Origin: Taxillus chinensis
Lineage: Eukaryota; Streptophyta; Magnoliopsida; Santalales; Loranthaceae
NCBI GenBank assembly: GCA_023512835.1
Contig: CM042091.1
Span: 40,376,107-40,440,106, forward strand
Direction of reading: 5' to 3'
DNA: 64,000 bases
Shown here: positions 12,129-24,942 of the stretch, in pieces
Layout: each line of letters starts with the position of its first letter
Position numbering within the stretch: position 1 is the first letter of the stretch
The notes under the pieces: generated by a model
The model's database searches: none
Seen by the model: only the letters and a program-made list of their open reading frames with translations
What the model was told of the DNA's origin: nothing
Translations under genes and position numbers: made by a program

Positions 12129-13085
12129 TTGCATGAGAATAGGGTTTCACGCGAGGCAGTGGAGACCCGACATGTTGATGAGGACATGGTCACGAGGTTC
12201 CGAAAGGAATAACCGAGTTAGTTCCTGGTAGGAGGAGATCCAGTGGCTGCGGAGCACTGGCTGAGGCATATTGAGCACCTATTCTCCTTTCTCATACCGC
12301 GGGAGGAGGATAAGGTGAGATTGGCAGTGAGACAGTTAGAGGGTGAGGCCTTAGAGTGGTGGCTTAGTGTTGTTGGGAGCCGTGATATACAGATGATGCT
12401 GTGGGATGAGTTCCTTTAGTTATTTCATGATCAGTTCTTCTCGGAGTCCGTGCGATGGCAGAAGAGGGAAGAGTTTGCTGGTCTGAGGTAGGGGTCAAGG
12501 ACAGTGACAGAGTATGAACGGGAGTTCAGGAACTTCCCGTTCAGGAACTTGAGTAAGTTTGCTCTAGAGACTGTGGCACAGGATGACCTAAAGGCCCATA
12601 AGTTTACGTTCGGTCTGAGGCCTGCCCTCGAGCAGAGAGTTGAGGCATTCCGTCTGAGGACATATTCAAAGACAGTGGAGACGGCCCATATTGTTTAGAG
12701 GGGTCTCGACGAGGGGAGACAGGCCCATCAGGGACAACAGCTCCAGAGTGGATTTGATTCCAAGAGGCCCAAGATAGAGTTTGGGGGCAGCTCCAGAGAG
12801 AGGGGTCAAGCCCAAGCTATGCCGGCGAGGTCCCACCTTAGTGGGAGACAAGGGGGTTTGACTGGCAGTCTACCAGGAGGTTGTTTGTGTTGTGGGGATC
12901 TAGGACACTGGAAACGAGAGTGTCCCCAGAGACATTTGACATGCCGCACTTGTGGTAGAGAGGGGCACATAAGTAGAGTGTGCCGTAGCAGAGGCAGTAC
13001 GAGTGGTGCTGGAGGGGTAGCACAGAGTGTCCGAGGTCAGGCAGGTTCAAGTCAGTCTAGACCTCAGGGGAGGTCAGAGAGGTAG
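12129..13085 (+). pseudogene. Element X gag, C-terminal part with two zinc knuckles
   Basis: The frame resumes after Y1 and carries the gag core (GDPVAAEHWLRHIEHLFSFL; YEREFRNFPFRNLSKFA). Near 12880-12990 it carries two CCHC knuckles: CCGDLGHWKREC and CRTCGREGHISRVC. In-frame stops lie at 12210, 12219, 12417, 12489, 12696 and 13083, mostly TAG where the family has Gln. Gag forms the cytoplasmic virus-like particle and the knuckles bind element RNA (family knowledge). It is not translatable as it stands. Confidence 0.88.
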
Positions 13086-15090
13086 CCATAAGGAGGTGGA
13101 AGGGCCCAAAGTGGGATCCGTACAGAGGAGAGAGGACAAAGGAGTGAGGCTACTGGTAGTACAGCTCAGGGCAGAGTGTTTGCATTGACTACGACACCGC
13201 AGGAGGAGGCAGAGGTTCCATCCTCAACCATTGAGGTCGATGTAGGACCTTCAATTGTACGAGGTATGATTTTGATTTCTTGCACACTTGTATCTGTTTT
13301 ATTTGACACGGGTGCATCATGTTCCTTTATTGCTGAGTCTATAGTGGATAGCCTTGGCTTAGAGAGTGGTGCAATCGAGAGGCCATTGTCTGTTGAATCA
13401 CCAGTGGGTGGTGTCTACGAGGTGCGATGGGTGTGTCACGAGTGTATTCTCACCGTGGGTGATATGGAGTTGTCCTTTGACCTCTATGTAATGCCTTTGA
13501 GGGCATTTGATTTGATTTTGGGCATGGATTGGTTGAGAACCTTCCAAGCCACTATTGATTGTTATAGACAGCAGGTATCTTTTGTGTCACCGACAGGGCT
13601 TCCTTGCACCTTGTTGGGTGAATGGGATCGTGAGGCGAGTCGAGCTGGATCGATAGTGGAGCAGTGGGGCGCCATTACTTATAGATTGGCAACACTCACA
13701 TTCGCCGAGGGGAATATTGACAAGAGAGTGTGGCCAGTGATCGTGGACCAGTTCCAGGATGTGTTTCCAAAGGAGTTATGGAGTCTACCACTTGAGAGTG
13801 GTATAAAGTTTTGCATTGAGCTACTACCGGGGGTAGGGCCTATCTCGCAGGTGGCTTATCAGATGGGGCCTACGGAGTTGAGAGAGCTACAAAAGCAGCT
13901 AGAGGAGCTAGAGGGCAAGAAATTTATTCGGCCGAGTACTTCGCCTTGGGGTGCTCCAGTGCTTTTTGCTAAGAAAGTAGATGGGACGCTGCGGTTGTGC
14001 ATTGATTATAGAAAACTAAACCAAGTAACGGTGAAGAACAAGTACCCATTGCCTCGGATAGATGATTTGTTTAATCAGTTGAGCAGGGCTCAGTGATTTT
14101 CAAAGATAGATTTGAGATCGGGGTATCATCAGTTGAGAGTCAGGAAGGAAGATATCCCCAAGACTACTTTTCGGTGTCGATATGGGCATTGTGAGTGGTT
14201 GGTGATGCCTTTTGGGCTCACTAATGCACCAGTAGTCTTTATGCAATTAATGAACCAAGTGTTTGCTCCTTACTTGGATTCCTTTGTGGTGATATTCATT
14301 GATGACATCCTTGTGTACTCTAAGACCAGATTGGAGCATGAGGAACATTTGGCTATAGCTTTGCAAACGTTGAGGGAGCATCAGCTATATGCCAAGTTCA
14401 ATAAGTGTGACTTTTGGATGCAGGAGGTGCATTTCCTTGGCCATGTGGTATCAGCTGGAGGAGTTCGAGTGGACCCAGCTAAGATTCAGGCAATATCATC
14501 GTGGAGGAGGCCAGTGAACGTATTTGAGATAAGGAGCTTTTTGGGATTGGCAGAGTATTATTGGCGCTTTGTGGAGGGGTTCTCCCATTTGTCGACACCT
14601 TTGACAGCATTGACTCGGAAGGGGGTCAAATTTGAGTGGACTAACAAGTATCAACAGGCTTTTGAGACTTTGAAAGCCTGGTTGACCACTGCGCTAGTGT
14701 TGAGTCTACCACGAGAGGGGGTGCCTTATGAGGTGTACTGTGATGCATCTAGAGTAGGCCTAGGGTGTGTGCTAATGCAAGAACGCAATGTGATTGCGTA
14801 TGGTTCGAGGTAGTTGAAACCTCATGAGTTGAACTACCCCACGCATGATTTAGAGTTAGTAGCAGTGATCTTTGCCTTAAAGAGTTGGAAGCATTATCTT
14901 TTGGGGGATAGGTTTGTGGTGTATATAGATCATCGAAGTCTTCAGTATATCTTTACCCAGAAAGATTTGAACCTGAGGCAACGTCGGTGGATAGAGTATT
15001 TGCAGATGTTTAATTTTACCCTTGCATATACCCCTGGTAAGGGGAATGTGGTGGCAGATGCTCTGGGTAGAAAGGGCAAGGCCGAGGTGG
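13086..15090 (+). pseudogene. Element X protease, reverse transcriptase and RNase H
   Basis: Continuing the gag frame, the aspartic protease has the active site [11 protein letters not shown] near 13300. RT follows with [30 protein letters not shown] and the catalytic FIDDILVYS near 14290. RNase H follows with [10 protein letters not shown] and HELNYPTHDLELVAVIFALK. It ends near TPGKGNVVADALGRK. Stops: TAA 13089, TGA 14094 and TAG 14811. The arrangement is the ordinary chromovirus pol, copying element RNA into cDNA inside the particle. Confidence 0.93.
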
Positions 15091-16630
15091 CTATGAGAGA
15101 GTGGAAACTGATGGAGCAGTTGGTTATATTGCAACTCTATCCTAGTACCTCTGAGAGAGGAATGGTTTTGAGTCTTATTGTTGTGATGCCCGAGTTGTAT
15201 CAGCGTGTCCGAGAGGGACAAGTGGGGGATATTGAGTGCAAGGCACTCCGTGCTCGGATTATAGATGGGGAGCTAACAGGAGATTGGGCCGAGGGTCCTG
15301 AGCATGAGTTGACCTTTCAGGGGCGTCTGATTGTGGTGTCTCCTCTTCGTAGGGATATGATAAGGGAGTTCCATCAGTCTAGAGTTGCTGTTTATCCAAG
15401 ACGCACCAAGATGTACCATTCTCTTTGGAGACATTTTTGGTGGCCTGGGATGAAGAGGGATGTGGCAGAGCTTTTTTCTGCATGCCTTATTTGCCAACAG
15501 GTAAAGGCGGAGCACCAGCTTCCAGCAGTTATGTTGCAGCCCTTAGCTTTGGCAGAGTGGAAATGGGATCACATTACGATGGATTTCGTGATAGGACTTC
15601 CACCTACCTCGGGGAGGAAAGACATGATTTGGTTATTGTGGATAGGCTGACGAAATCAGCCCATTTTCTAGCAATAAGGGAGCGAGATCCCATTGGGGCT
15701 TTGAGCCAGTTATATATTAGTGAGATCGTGAGGTTGCACGGGGTGCCCTCATCTATTGTATCGGATAGGGATGCGAGGTTTACATCCCGCTTTTGGGCAG
15801 GTTTATAGGAGGCTTTGGGGACAAAGCTGAACTTGAGTATAGCTTTTCATCTTGAGACGGATGGTCAGTCTGAGGGGACGATCCAGACCTTGGAGGATAT
15901 GCTGCGAGCATGTGTATTGGATTTTGGGGGTTCATGGGCCACTCACCTACCTTTGGTGGAGTTTGCTTATAACAACAGCTATCAGGCATCCATTGGCATG
16001 GCACCCTTTGAGGCATTGTACGGGAGGCCTTCTTGGTCTCCATTGTATTGGACTGAGGTGGGTGAGGCCGCTCTCTTGGGACCACAGCTGGTCCAGGAGG
16101 CCACCGAGAAGGTGAAAATGATCCGTTAGCATCTCTTGACAGCCCAGAGTAGGCAAAAATCCTATGCGGATCAGAGGCGGAGGCCTTTAGAGTTTTCAAT
16201 GGGTGATCATGTATTCCTCCGTGTATCCTCGAGGAAAGGTCATCGATGGTTTGGAAAGGGTTCAAAGCTATCACCGAGATTTATTGGCCATTTTGAGATT
16301 CTGGACCGGGTTGGTCCTTTGGCATATCGGTTGGCTCTTCCACCACGATTAAGCAGGGCCAACAGTGTGTTTCATGTGTCCCAGTTGCGAAAATATCATC
16401 CAGAACCTGCTCATGTGATCGATTGGGCTGATTTGGATATTGCAGATGATATCTCTATTGTTGAGGTTCCTGTTCGGGTAGTGAACAAGCGGGAGAAGCT
16501 TTTGCAAGGCAAAACTATCCCTTTGGTTCGTGTCTTGTGGAGACACCGTGGCATGGAAGAGGAGACATGGGAGCGCGAGGCGGAGATACGGGAGCATTAC
16601 CCCGAGTTGTTCGAGGATGAACAATCCTGA
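15091..16630 (+). pseudogene. Element X integrase with GPY/F-like motif and chromodomain-like tail
   Basis: The HHCC region contains CLICQQVK. The catalytic DDE residues lie in [23 protein letters not shown] and GQSEGTIQTLEDML. A GPY/F-type motif (FEILDRVGPLAYRL) and a chromodomain-like end (RVLWRHRGMEEETWEREAEI) follow, and the protein ends at the TGA at 16628. A one-base deletion near 15625-15632 shifts the frame, and TAG stops lie at 15806 and 16127. The tail supports the chromovirus assignment; such tails steer integration to heterochromatin in characterised relatives. Confidence 0.92.
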
Positions 16631-16728
16631 AGGAGGGAGGTAGCGAGAGCCTTATATGGTATGTGCTCTATCTTATGTGACGTGGTATTATGCACATATG
16701 AGATATGTGGGTTCGTGTTTATTATGTG

Positions 16729-18821
16729 TGTTGGACCCCATTTTGTCCCGGTTTGACATATTAACCCCATTTGATATATACACCTTTTTGCCCATGCCAT
16801 ATACCTTGTTACACAGGTCCTTAAGGATTACCCCAATTTGCACAAGATGGATATACTTACACGAACAGGGAAGCCCAAAATGGATAACCTTTGCTACAAG
16901 TCCTTCAAGTACCCCCAAGACCAATACCAGGGGATAGAAGAGGAAATTTGGAGAATAATGCACTTGACTGAGCTCAATTCTAATTTAAAACAAAGAAGTT
17001 ATGGTTAAAACAATTTTCATTGAAAAAAATCAAACTTGCCAAAAGACGGTCAATGCCCCTGGTCAAATTGCCTCGAAAAGTGACTATGCGAAATTCTCCA
17101 AAACATCTATTTAGGCAAATACGGGTCTTCCCAAAAGGAAAAAAAACGTGACTCGTAGCCTCGAAGTGTCGGCAAGTCGAAGCTTCGAAGACTCGAAACC
17201 TCGAAAGCTCGAAGCCTCGAAGCCTCGAAGTCTCGAAGACTCGAAGCCTAAACGCCTGTAAGCTTGCCGACACTCCAACCCGTTGACCTTCGACTTGCCG
17301 ACACTTCGACCCGTTGACCGTTGACCTTCAACCCATCGACTTTCGACCCACCAACCTTCGACCCATTGACCGTTGACCTTCGACCCTGCCGACACTTCGA
17401 CCCTTTGACCCGTTGACCTTCGCTGTTTGGCTTCTTTCGCTGGCTACTCACGGGACACGTTCGTTATGAGCTGGCCATTTGACAGAGTATTTTTCAACGC
17501 CTGTCGGTCACAGGTGCTAAATGAAAAATTAAAAAAGGACAATCACGAGTTGCACAAGTCGCTGTTCGCTCCAACAAAAGGCAGAATCTGAAAATAAAAA
17601 ATACTGCATCAATAATACAGCATTAAATGCTGCAATCAATGCAATCCAGCCAATTCTTTAATTGCAGTCTTTTGTCCACGCGAAAAAGGGAGTTCATCCA
17701 AGAGAAAAAAAAAGAGTTCAGCCCCAAAAAAGAAAAAACGAGAGATTTACACACAGAAAAGGAGGAGATTCCGCCAAAAAAAAAAAAGAAGAGAGAACTC
17801 TGCTGCCATCTTCACGCCCAGCTCCCTAATCCCAGAAAAGGAAAAAACGAGAGATTTTTACACATAGAAAGGGAGAATTCTGCTGCCATCTTCACACCCA
17901 ACTCCCTAATCCCAAAAGAGGAATGCCTAGATTACGCCCAGGCACTGATTACGCCCAAGCTCTTCCCTTTCCCCAAAGTCTTCACATCAAAAAAACGCCC
18001 AAGCTCCTTCCTAAGAAAACGCCCCAGTCCAGAGATTAAACACCCACGAAAATCGAAGAAAAATCCCAGGAGTCTTCATTCCAATCTCTCTCTAAAAAAA
18101 CCCACGAAAATCCCAAAAAATAAATAAATCCCAAGAGCCTTTCTCCAATCCTTCCTCACTTCCACTCCACCTCCGGCGTCAATTTCAATCTCCGACTAAG
18201 CTCTGGCGCACTACACAGGTGCGAGTTCATAGCTTTCCACTGAATTTGGAGGTTCTTCCAGCACTACTGACGCCAGCAGGAGAACTCAGACGTGGTGATC
18301 TTTAAAGTTGGTTCAGCTACCTTTTTTATTGTTTTTTTTTCTTTTTTCACTTATTCATATTTCATTTTATTTTGTTTCCTCTCTTTTAGCGTTGTAATCA
18401 TTTCTATTTTGCTTGTTTGTTTTGTGTATTTTGTAGTATATACTTGTAACCAAAAATTTTTGGATTCCCTTTAGAAATTTAGGGTAAATCCATTTTAACC
18501 ATGACTTTAATAAATAACTTAGCAAAATAAAAATCATAGACTTTTTAGGAACCTAACCCAGTCATGGCAGTGCAAATAAAATAGAAAACTTCCTCCTCTG
18601 AAAATAGATACCGAAAGGGCGTTGTAGGGGTGCTAATCCTTCCCTACACGTAACCAACTCCCGAACCCTTCTCTGATAATGCAGACCACACCTTTAAACT
18701 ACACTTTACAGAGGGTACCCAATTGTACGCCAAAAATAGTTGGTGGCGACTCTAAATTTTCTCACCATTGGTTTAGTTTAAGCTCACCCCAAACGGGCCC
18801 GGACGAAAACCAGTGATGACA
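16729..18821 (+). mobile_element. Solo LTR Z1 (Ogre/Tat family)
   Basis: The 2093-bp sequence starts TGTTGGACCCCATTTTGTCC and ends AACCAGTGATGACA, as in the Z2 LTR at 47516-50501, and is flanked by a perfect 5-bp duplication, atgtg (16724-16728 and 18822-18826). It has no internal region, so two LTRs recombined to leave one. It carries the same TCGAAG-rich tract (about 17150-17420) and A/G-rich segment (17690-18120) as Z2 but is about 0.9 kb shorter. Confidence 0.92.
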
Positions 18822-18826
18822 ATGTG

Positions 18827-19241
18827 TATGGTGTGCTTCTTTTGTTTATTGTTTATTATGAGTTTGTTTATGTGGGTTTGTGTTGCACATATGAGATATA
18901 TCGTTATTTTGTGTTTTGTTTTGTTTCACATATGTGATATGTGATATGAGGTCATATGTGATATGTAGCTTTGTGGTGTTGAATATATGTGATATATGTG
19001 GTCTATTTAGTTGAACATGTAGTGGATATGTAAGTGTCTATGTGAGTTTCTTTGTGGTTTTCTTGTGGGGTTGTTTGTGCCAATTTCAGCTTACTGTGAG
19101 CTGTGAGCTATGGTAAACCTGTGTGATAGGTGGCAACTCTGTGAGTATTAATGTTATGTGGGGACTTCGAGTTTGAATTTTACGATGGATTTGTTGAGTT
19201 TGTGGGTGCCTTTGTGTTGTTGTTTGAACATGTAGTGGATA
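18827..19241 (+). other. Element X 3' untranslated region
   Basis: Together with 16631-16728 this lies between the integrase stop and the 3' LTR. It is G/T-rich with repeated atatgtgatatg-type words. No strong polypurine tract sits directly before 19242; an AAGGAGGGAGG run lies much earlier, at 16630-16640, just after the stop codon. Confidence 0.5.
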
Positions 19242-21174
19242 TGTAACGACCCGTGTTTGGGGTTCTAGAAGTTAATCATGTGATGGAGTGCACATCGAGG
19301 GATGTGAATATCAGTACGATGACGTATGTGTTGTATAGAGAGTTTTGACTGTGAGTGAGCCCGATTTGGAGTTGGAGCCCCGAAAGGGTAATTTTGGGAT
19401 TTTTACAGTGTGGTTGGGTGACTTTGTATTTGGAGTCTTATTTGGAAAAACAAATCTCAGTACAGTGATGTACTTATCAAACGAAGTGTTTTGACAGTAA
19501 TTGGGCTTGCTTTGGAGTCGGGACCCTGTAAGGGTAATTTTGATATTTTAATGAATTAAATGTGGGAAAGTATAAAAAGGGCAGTAAAAACCCAAATCCT
19601 TAAGTGTTATATGTGCTTGCCTTTCTAGAGAGAGAACGAGGAGAGGAGAAAGAAAGAGAAGGGAGAAAGCAAAATTGACGATTTGAAGCTCAAATCGACC
19701 AAAGTCAAGGTAGGGATTCGTTCTTCTCACACCTATGTCACTGATTATGCTTGCTAGAGTAGCTAAAACATGTAATTTAACCCCCAATTCGTGGAATTGG
19801 AAGTATGAACCCTAAAGTTTGAGAAACTCGATTTTTGTTGTTTTGGTATGAATTGATGTTGTTTTGTTAGCCTAAGATGGCTAGGATGAGTTAGAAAGCC
19901 ATTTGTGGGATGAATTAATGCTTAAAAGTGGAGATTTAACGGGTAGGTTTGGGTTTTGGGACGAAATTGGGAAGAACGCAGTCGACAGTTTGCGACTGGG
20001 GAACTGCTCGAGGCTAGCTTCGAGCAGAGCTTCGAGTAGAGTGTCGAGTAGGGAGCCTCAAGCATGTTGCTCGAGCGTAGAGTGTCGAGCAGAGCTTCGA
20101 GCAAGGTGTCTTGAGCAGTTAGATAGTGCAGTTGCCAGTGTATGTTGCCAAGGTGCCTGGACCCATTTACATTGTAACCATTAAGTCAGGTATTATACTT
20201 AAGTTACAATGTAAATAGCGAAATATCGCCCATTTGGATTCAAAGAAAAATACTAGAAAATTAAATTCTCACTCCTTCAAAATGTGAAAATTGGGAATAA
20301 GTGCAAAATCCCGAAAAATTCCAGTTTTGGTTCGAGGTGACCGTTTGTGCACCTAGGTAAGACCTCTCAGAAAAATCTCCAAAAATCAGATTATCTTAGT
20401 TATGATATGGGGAGCCAATGCCGAGACTTTTTATTTCAAGAAAACATCTTCTACGAAAATTCTTTCTCTTGGTTAAGACCTGAGGATAGAGTTGTGAACT
20501 CAAGTGGTCATGTGGGCCTGCGAGGCTATCTTGGTAAGCCTGGTAGGCTACTGTTGAGGGCCTGGGAGGTGAGAATTGTTCAGAGCCTGAGAGGCTACTG
20601 TGCTTGAGAGGTAATACTATGCCTAAGAGGCACTGCTGTGTCCGGGGGGTAGTACTGTGTGCCTGAGAGGCGATGTTTAGGATTACCTGGGAGATTTTCT
20701 TTGATCTTAATGTGTGTACATGATTAAGGTGGTGATGTATATGTAGCATTACACGAGCACATGCCTACACTAGTTTATGAGTTGGGACGGGTCGGGGAGA
20801 CATGATCCCTACTGAGCTATGGTTGCTCACCCCCTCCTGTTGTGTTTGTTTTTGTTTGTTTCAGGTGCTTACAGGAGCTAGGAGGTTCACTAAAGGTGAA
20901 GACCTTGTGTGTGTCTTTATTTGTTTTGTAAACTATGATGTAATCCCGTGGGGGAAAGAATATGTATGTATGTATGTGTGTATGTGTGTATGTGTGTATG
21001 TGTGTTTATAATGTGCTTTGAAATGAGATTTCTGTATATGTGTGATATGTTTTAGGGACGGCACCCGTGCTAAGGTCCCTTTTTTCGGTGTTCTCACTAA
21101 CCCCTTGTCCCTTCGGGTGCAGGCATAGGGATTCACTAACTGGTTTCTGAGGGTCGGAAATCCAGGGCGTGACA
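19242..21174 (+). repeat. 3' LTR of element X
   Basis: The 1933-bp sequence starts TGTAACGACCCGTG and ends AGGGCGTGACA, followed by the target duplication tacta at 21175-21179. It aligns throughout with 2391-4258. The main length differences are near 19848-19885 and in the TATG/TGTG microsatellite (20961-21006), which is longer here. The TATA box is at 19571. Confidence 0.93.
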
Positions 21175-21179
21175 TACTA

Positions 21180-22349
21180 TGTTCGGACCGGCCCATGCAG
21201 CACGGATTACTCTCCCTGCCGAGGTCAACCCTGCCACTCCTATGGGACATTCTCATTGTTGACCTTTCCGGTCAGAGTAGGTCGGCGGCGCCTTCTCCTG
21301 CTACTGCTGTTGATGCCCCACCATTCTCTCCTCTTGCAGACTCCTCTGCCCTACGCACACCTGCACCTCTACATGCGGGGGAGTCCTCCAAGGCACCTAA
21401 TTTTGCCCTTGGGCATGCCTCTTTTGGCACCATTCACTCTGAAGCTGCGATTTCTGCCCAGTTGGACTGCCACGCTCAGGTCCAGCGTGCCCAGATAAGT
21501 GCCATCGCCGTCAAAGTCGATACTCTCGGCACTCAGCTTCTTTCTGCCCTCTCCAACTCCTCCATGTCCATGGAGCAAAAGATGGATTTAGTAGCCACTT
21601 CTGTCCAAGCCTTATCCACTTCCTTTACGGATCTGGCTCACACTATGGCTCGTGCCTCTAGTACTCCTCGTCGATCTGCCAAACCGGGGAAGATTCTGTC
21701 ATCTGATCCCGCTTCTACCACTGTTCCTACTCTTGACACTATCGAAGCTACTGGTCCTTCTGCACAAACTCGGGCTCCTGGTAAGCGGCCTGCACCTATT
21801 CTTCCTTCGGGCATCTCGATACCCAAACGCAGCCGCTTCTTTGGATCTTCCAGTGCTGCTCCTGCTGTCATTCCCCGCTCCTCTAGTGCAACTTCCTCCT
21901 CTTCTGGTCAGGCTCCTATTACTACTGATGAAGATGGGGCTATTGTTGATGCCATGAAAGCTTTTGCAAGCTCTAGTACTGCCGAGTGAAGGTGTTTGTC
22001 ACCTTTGTTTCCCTTTTCCCCTAAAGACTTGAGTGTACTACTCTCTGAGAAAGGATTGTTCGCCACTGAAGATGTGGACAACTTTGCTTTGGCAGTTAAG
22101 AAGGAAATGAGGTTGTTCCCTTCCTTGTATACTGAACTACATCAAATTGATATCCTACCGAGTTGGTCCGACACTTACCTTCTTGCAATCGATCTTGTCG
22201 AGACCTTCATTAATGGAACTGCTGTGAACAGCAAACCATGGAAAGATCTTACAACTGTTCTTATTCTATACAGGATTAGCACTCCTCATCTGATGCTTGC
22301 AGTTTCACAATCCATTCAAGGAAGGTTAATTTTGTTGACTCCCACCTGA
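21180..22349 (+). pseudogene. Copy A internal protein, C-terminal part
   Basis: This continues the copy A frame after element X. One open stretch (21195-21989) carries the Ser/Ala/Pro-rich region, a helical block (SMEQKMDLVATSVQALSTSF) and a basic stretch, then the TGA at 21987. Its continuation (21996-22349) matches the C-terminal domain of copy B (SEKGLFATEDVDNFALAVKK; FINGTAVNSKPWKDL). It stops at 22347 after a frameshift, about 60 codons before the copy B end. Two copies keep this domain recognisable, which argues it was a real protein, but I cannot name its function. Confidence 0.6.
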
Positions 22350-22829
22350 TTATAGAATACCAAGAGAGGAGACGTCAATTGGAACTATTGCTGCGAATAC
22401 TTTCTACTACAGTAAAAAGGAGTAAACTTTTTGAAGCAATAGGTTAACCTCCTCTGGCTCCCTCTGCAATTCTGATTTCTGTGATCTTGGACAAGGGATC
22501 TGTGCCTTAACAACCTAATGGAGAGACTTGCAGAGCCTTTCTTTACTGTTTTATACAATATTATTCGAAGATTGGTTCGAACAGGAGCAACTACATTAAC
22601 TGCACCAAGGAGCAGACAATGAAGCTTCAGGAGCACGCAGCAACTATGATCTTCAAGTATAGTAAGCCTTATGTTCCTTAATGTAATTTAATTGTACTAA
22701 GGCTAAAAATGTACTTCTGTTGCTGTTTCAGTGAAAAATGGATTTATCCTTATCTCTATGTATGTCTTGCTGCTTTCAATAACCAGATCAGATTACAAAG
22801 GGTTTTGGCATATCCATATTGGGGGAGAT
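22350..22829 (+). other. Copy A 3' untranslated region and purine tract
   Basis: It aligns with 10091-10347 of copy B (catgatcttcaagtatagta-type block near 22646 and 10170) and ends in GGGGGAGAT immediately before the LTR. No gene is seen. Confidence 0.6.
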
Positions 22830-24500
22830 TGTTGGATCAAACCTAGAATTTAGATTATGTAGATAAAACCCTATATAATGTAGTTTGAGACCTTGTATGT
22901 TTGTTCTAAGTTGTTGCAGAAGATAAACCTCTAATTTGGATTTACACTCGTGAGAGCAAAGCCAAGGTGTAACGCCCCCAAATTTGGGACCTCCAAATCT
23001 AGTGCGTTACTGGAATTTAAATGTACAAGTTTGATATAAATTTCAAACTATTACTTATTTCATCAAACAAACCATTCATTAATACAAATTTTAATCCAAG
23101 ATCTTTAAGGTTTAGAGGTTTAGAGACTAAGTGTCCTTAACCCATTATTACATAACAAGCATACGAGCAATCAAACTTATAAATCTTTAAAATTTCACAC
23201 AACTTTATTTCCAAGCACTTCTCGACTCCTTATCCTTGTTTCTCCATTCCTTTAATTACCTGGGGTTGGAAAAGAAATCATAAAAAGGTTGAGCTCAAAT
23301 AGCCCAGTAAGGGTAAACATAAGTAGGCAAGGAGAATCATAAAGATATCAAACATAAAAAATACCATAAAATTTTCATAACGTTTGCACATCATATGTGA
23401 ACAACATTTCACAAGGGAATCATAACATGGAAGATTATGTTTAGACATACATCATGATCCAGGTTAACTACCCAGATACCATATCATAACATAACATACT
23501 ATCAGCTGGATTGACACTCTCCAGTGATGTTCTTTACCCAATGCAGCGGAGGTCTTTCTGGAACCACCCATCATAAACTTACTTTGTCCAAACATAAGAG
23601 GTCATACATAACATGAAAGATAGCATGGAATTTCAATAAAACATTCAAGGCTAACAAGGATAACCACGATTATCAAAATGGTTATCTATCCCAATCAATA
23701 AAATAGATCATTAAGAGATTAGAAAAAAAACTAATGTTCTCAACAACAAAATCAACATAGAATAATAAGAAATATAAAAATATTACAACAATAATAACAT
23801 GAGAAGGAGGAAGAGAAAAGTGAGAATGAAGAAAAGAAAAACCCTTACAATAATAATGAAATATAGACTATAATGAAAAAAAACAGGGATGAGAAAACCC
23901 TTACGATTCATTTGTCGTTCTCCGCGTCCTAAACCTTGAAAATCAAAACATTAAATTAATAATTTTTGTCTTTCCATTCTAATACCATAATAATTATGTA
24001 TGTATATATTTATAGGTGACAATGCCAACCATATAGTAATAAATACATATGAGGTGGTATAACCAACCTTATTAATAACTAATAACGTGCATTTATGCCG
24101 TTATTTTATAGCCTATTTAGGGTGTTTAAGATGCATGTTTAGCACTTGTTTAGTACCATATTTCATATATATTTGCTCTAACCCCTAGAAAGACATTACT
24201 TGTGCTATATATTTGTTTTTGAGCTGTTTTGGGCAGGTTTTTGGATGATTTCTTCTCTAGTCATCAGCTAGACTACTCTATCTACTAAAGAAGGAGCCTG
24301 TGGCAACTTATGAGCTCAAAAGGAGGTATCTATTACAGGCTACAAGCGAAAATGCTGCAAGAGGTCTCTTCACACTGTCAATGCTGAACAAGCATGTTTT
24401 GACTTATTTGACCCAAAAGGAGGCTTCAAATGATTTCATATGCAGAACAAACGTTGTTCCAAATGATGTTCTCTACCTTCCCAAGAAATGTAAGATATTT

Positions 24501-24745
24501 TGGAGATGCACATGACAATGACCTTTGTCATGGGCAAGATTATTTTTGCATGGAAGGAATCTATATAACTTGATAAAGTTGGTGACAAATTTTCAGACCA
24601 TTTGGAGGTGCCCGTGATAATGACCTTTGTCACGGGCAAGGATGTTTCTGCATGGAAGGCTTCTATCTGATGTGATAAAGTCTTGGGTGAAGTATCAAAG
24701 CAAATGGAGGTGCCCGTGACAATGACCTTTGTCATGGGCAAGAAT
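24501..24745 (+). repeat. Three 102-bp tandem repeats, each with a palindrome
   Basis: Copies of TGA(C/T)AATGACCTTTGTCA begin at 24513, 24615 and 24717, exactly 102 bp apart. Each is the core of an inverted repeat: arms CCCGTGACAA and TTGTCATGGG around TGACC in the third copy. They lie upstream of the TATA box of LTR T. Confidence 0.85.
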
Positions 24746-24933
24746 GTTTTTGCACAGTCACCTTTGTTTTGTTATGCTGATGATTTTTCTCTTCTAGAGC
24801 TTGATCAAATTCTGCTTGGTTTAAGGTGTTTTTAAGGTTTGAATGAAGAATAAGGGTCACTTACCAAAACTGCGTCCTTTTGGTAGCGACAACTGCTGGC
24901 ATTAGGGCACACGTTATACAATACCTACAGCCC

Positions 24934-24942
24934 TATAAAAAG
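24934..24942 (+). promoter_or_regulatory. LTR T TATA box
   Basis: TATAAAAAG follows ccc and lies about 850 bp into the LTR, downstream of the palindromic repeats; it is the best TATA match in the LTR. Confidence 0.5.

Larger units (their letters stand above)
2391..21174 (+). mobile_element. Element X: Ty3/gypsy chromovirus (Tekay/Del-like), with nested insertions
   Basis: Both ends are LTRs with the same TGTAA...GGGCGTGACA termini, flanked by a perfect 5-bp duplication, tacta, at 2386-2390 and 21175-21179. The tRNA-iMet primer site, gag with two zinc knuckles, protease, RT, RNase H, integrase with GPY/F-like motif and a chromodomain-like tail follow in the usual gypsy order. Without its insertions (4885-12128 and 16729-18826) X is about 9.4 kb, normal for the clade. 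The two LTRs differ mostly by C/T transitions. All coding parts are broken. Confidence 0.93.

Noticed and set aside
17627..18127. A 166-codon Lys-rich open frame
   Set aside because: It lies inside solo LTR Z1 in an A/G-rich stretch that is also present, in other frames, in the Z2 LTR.
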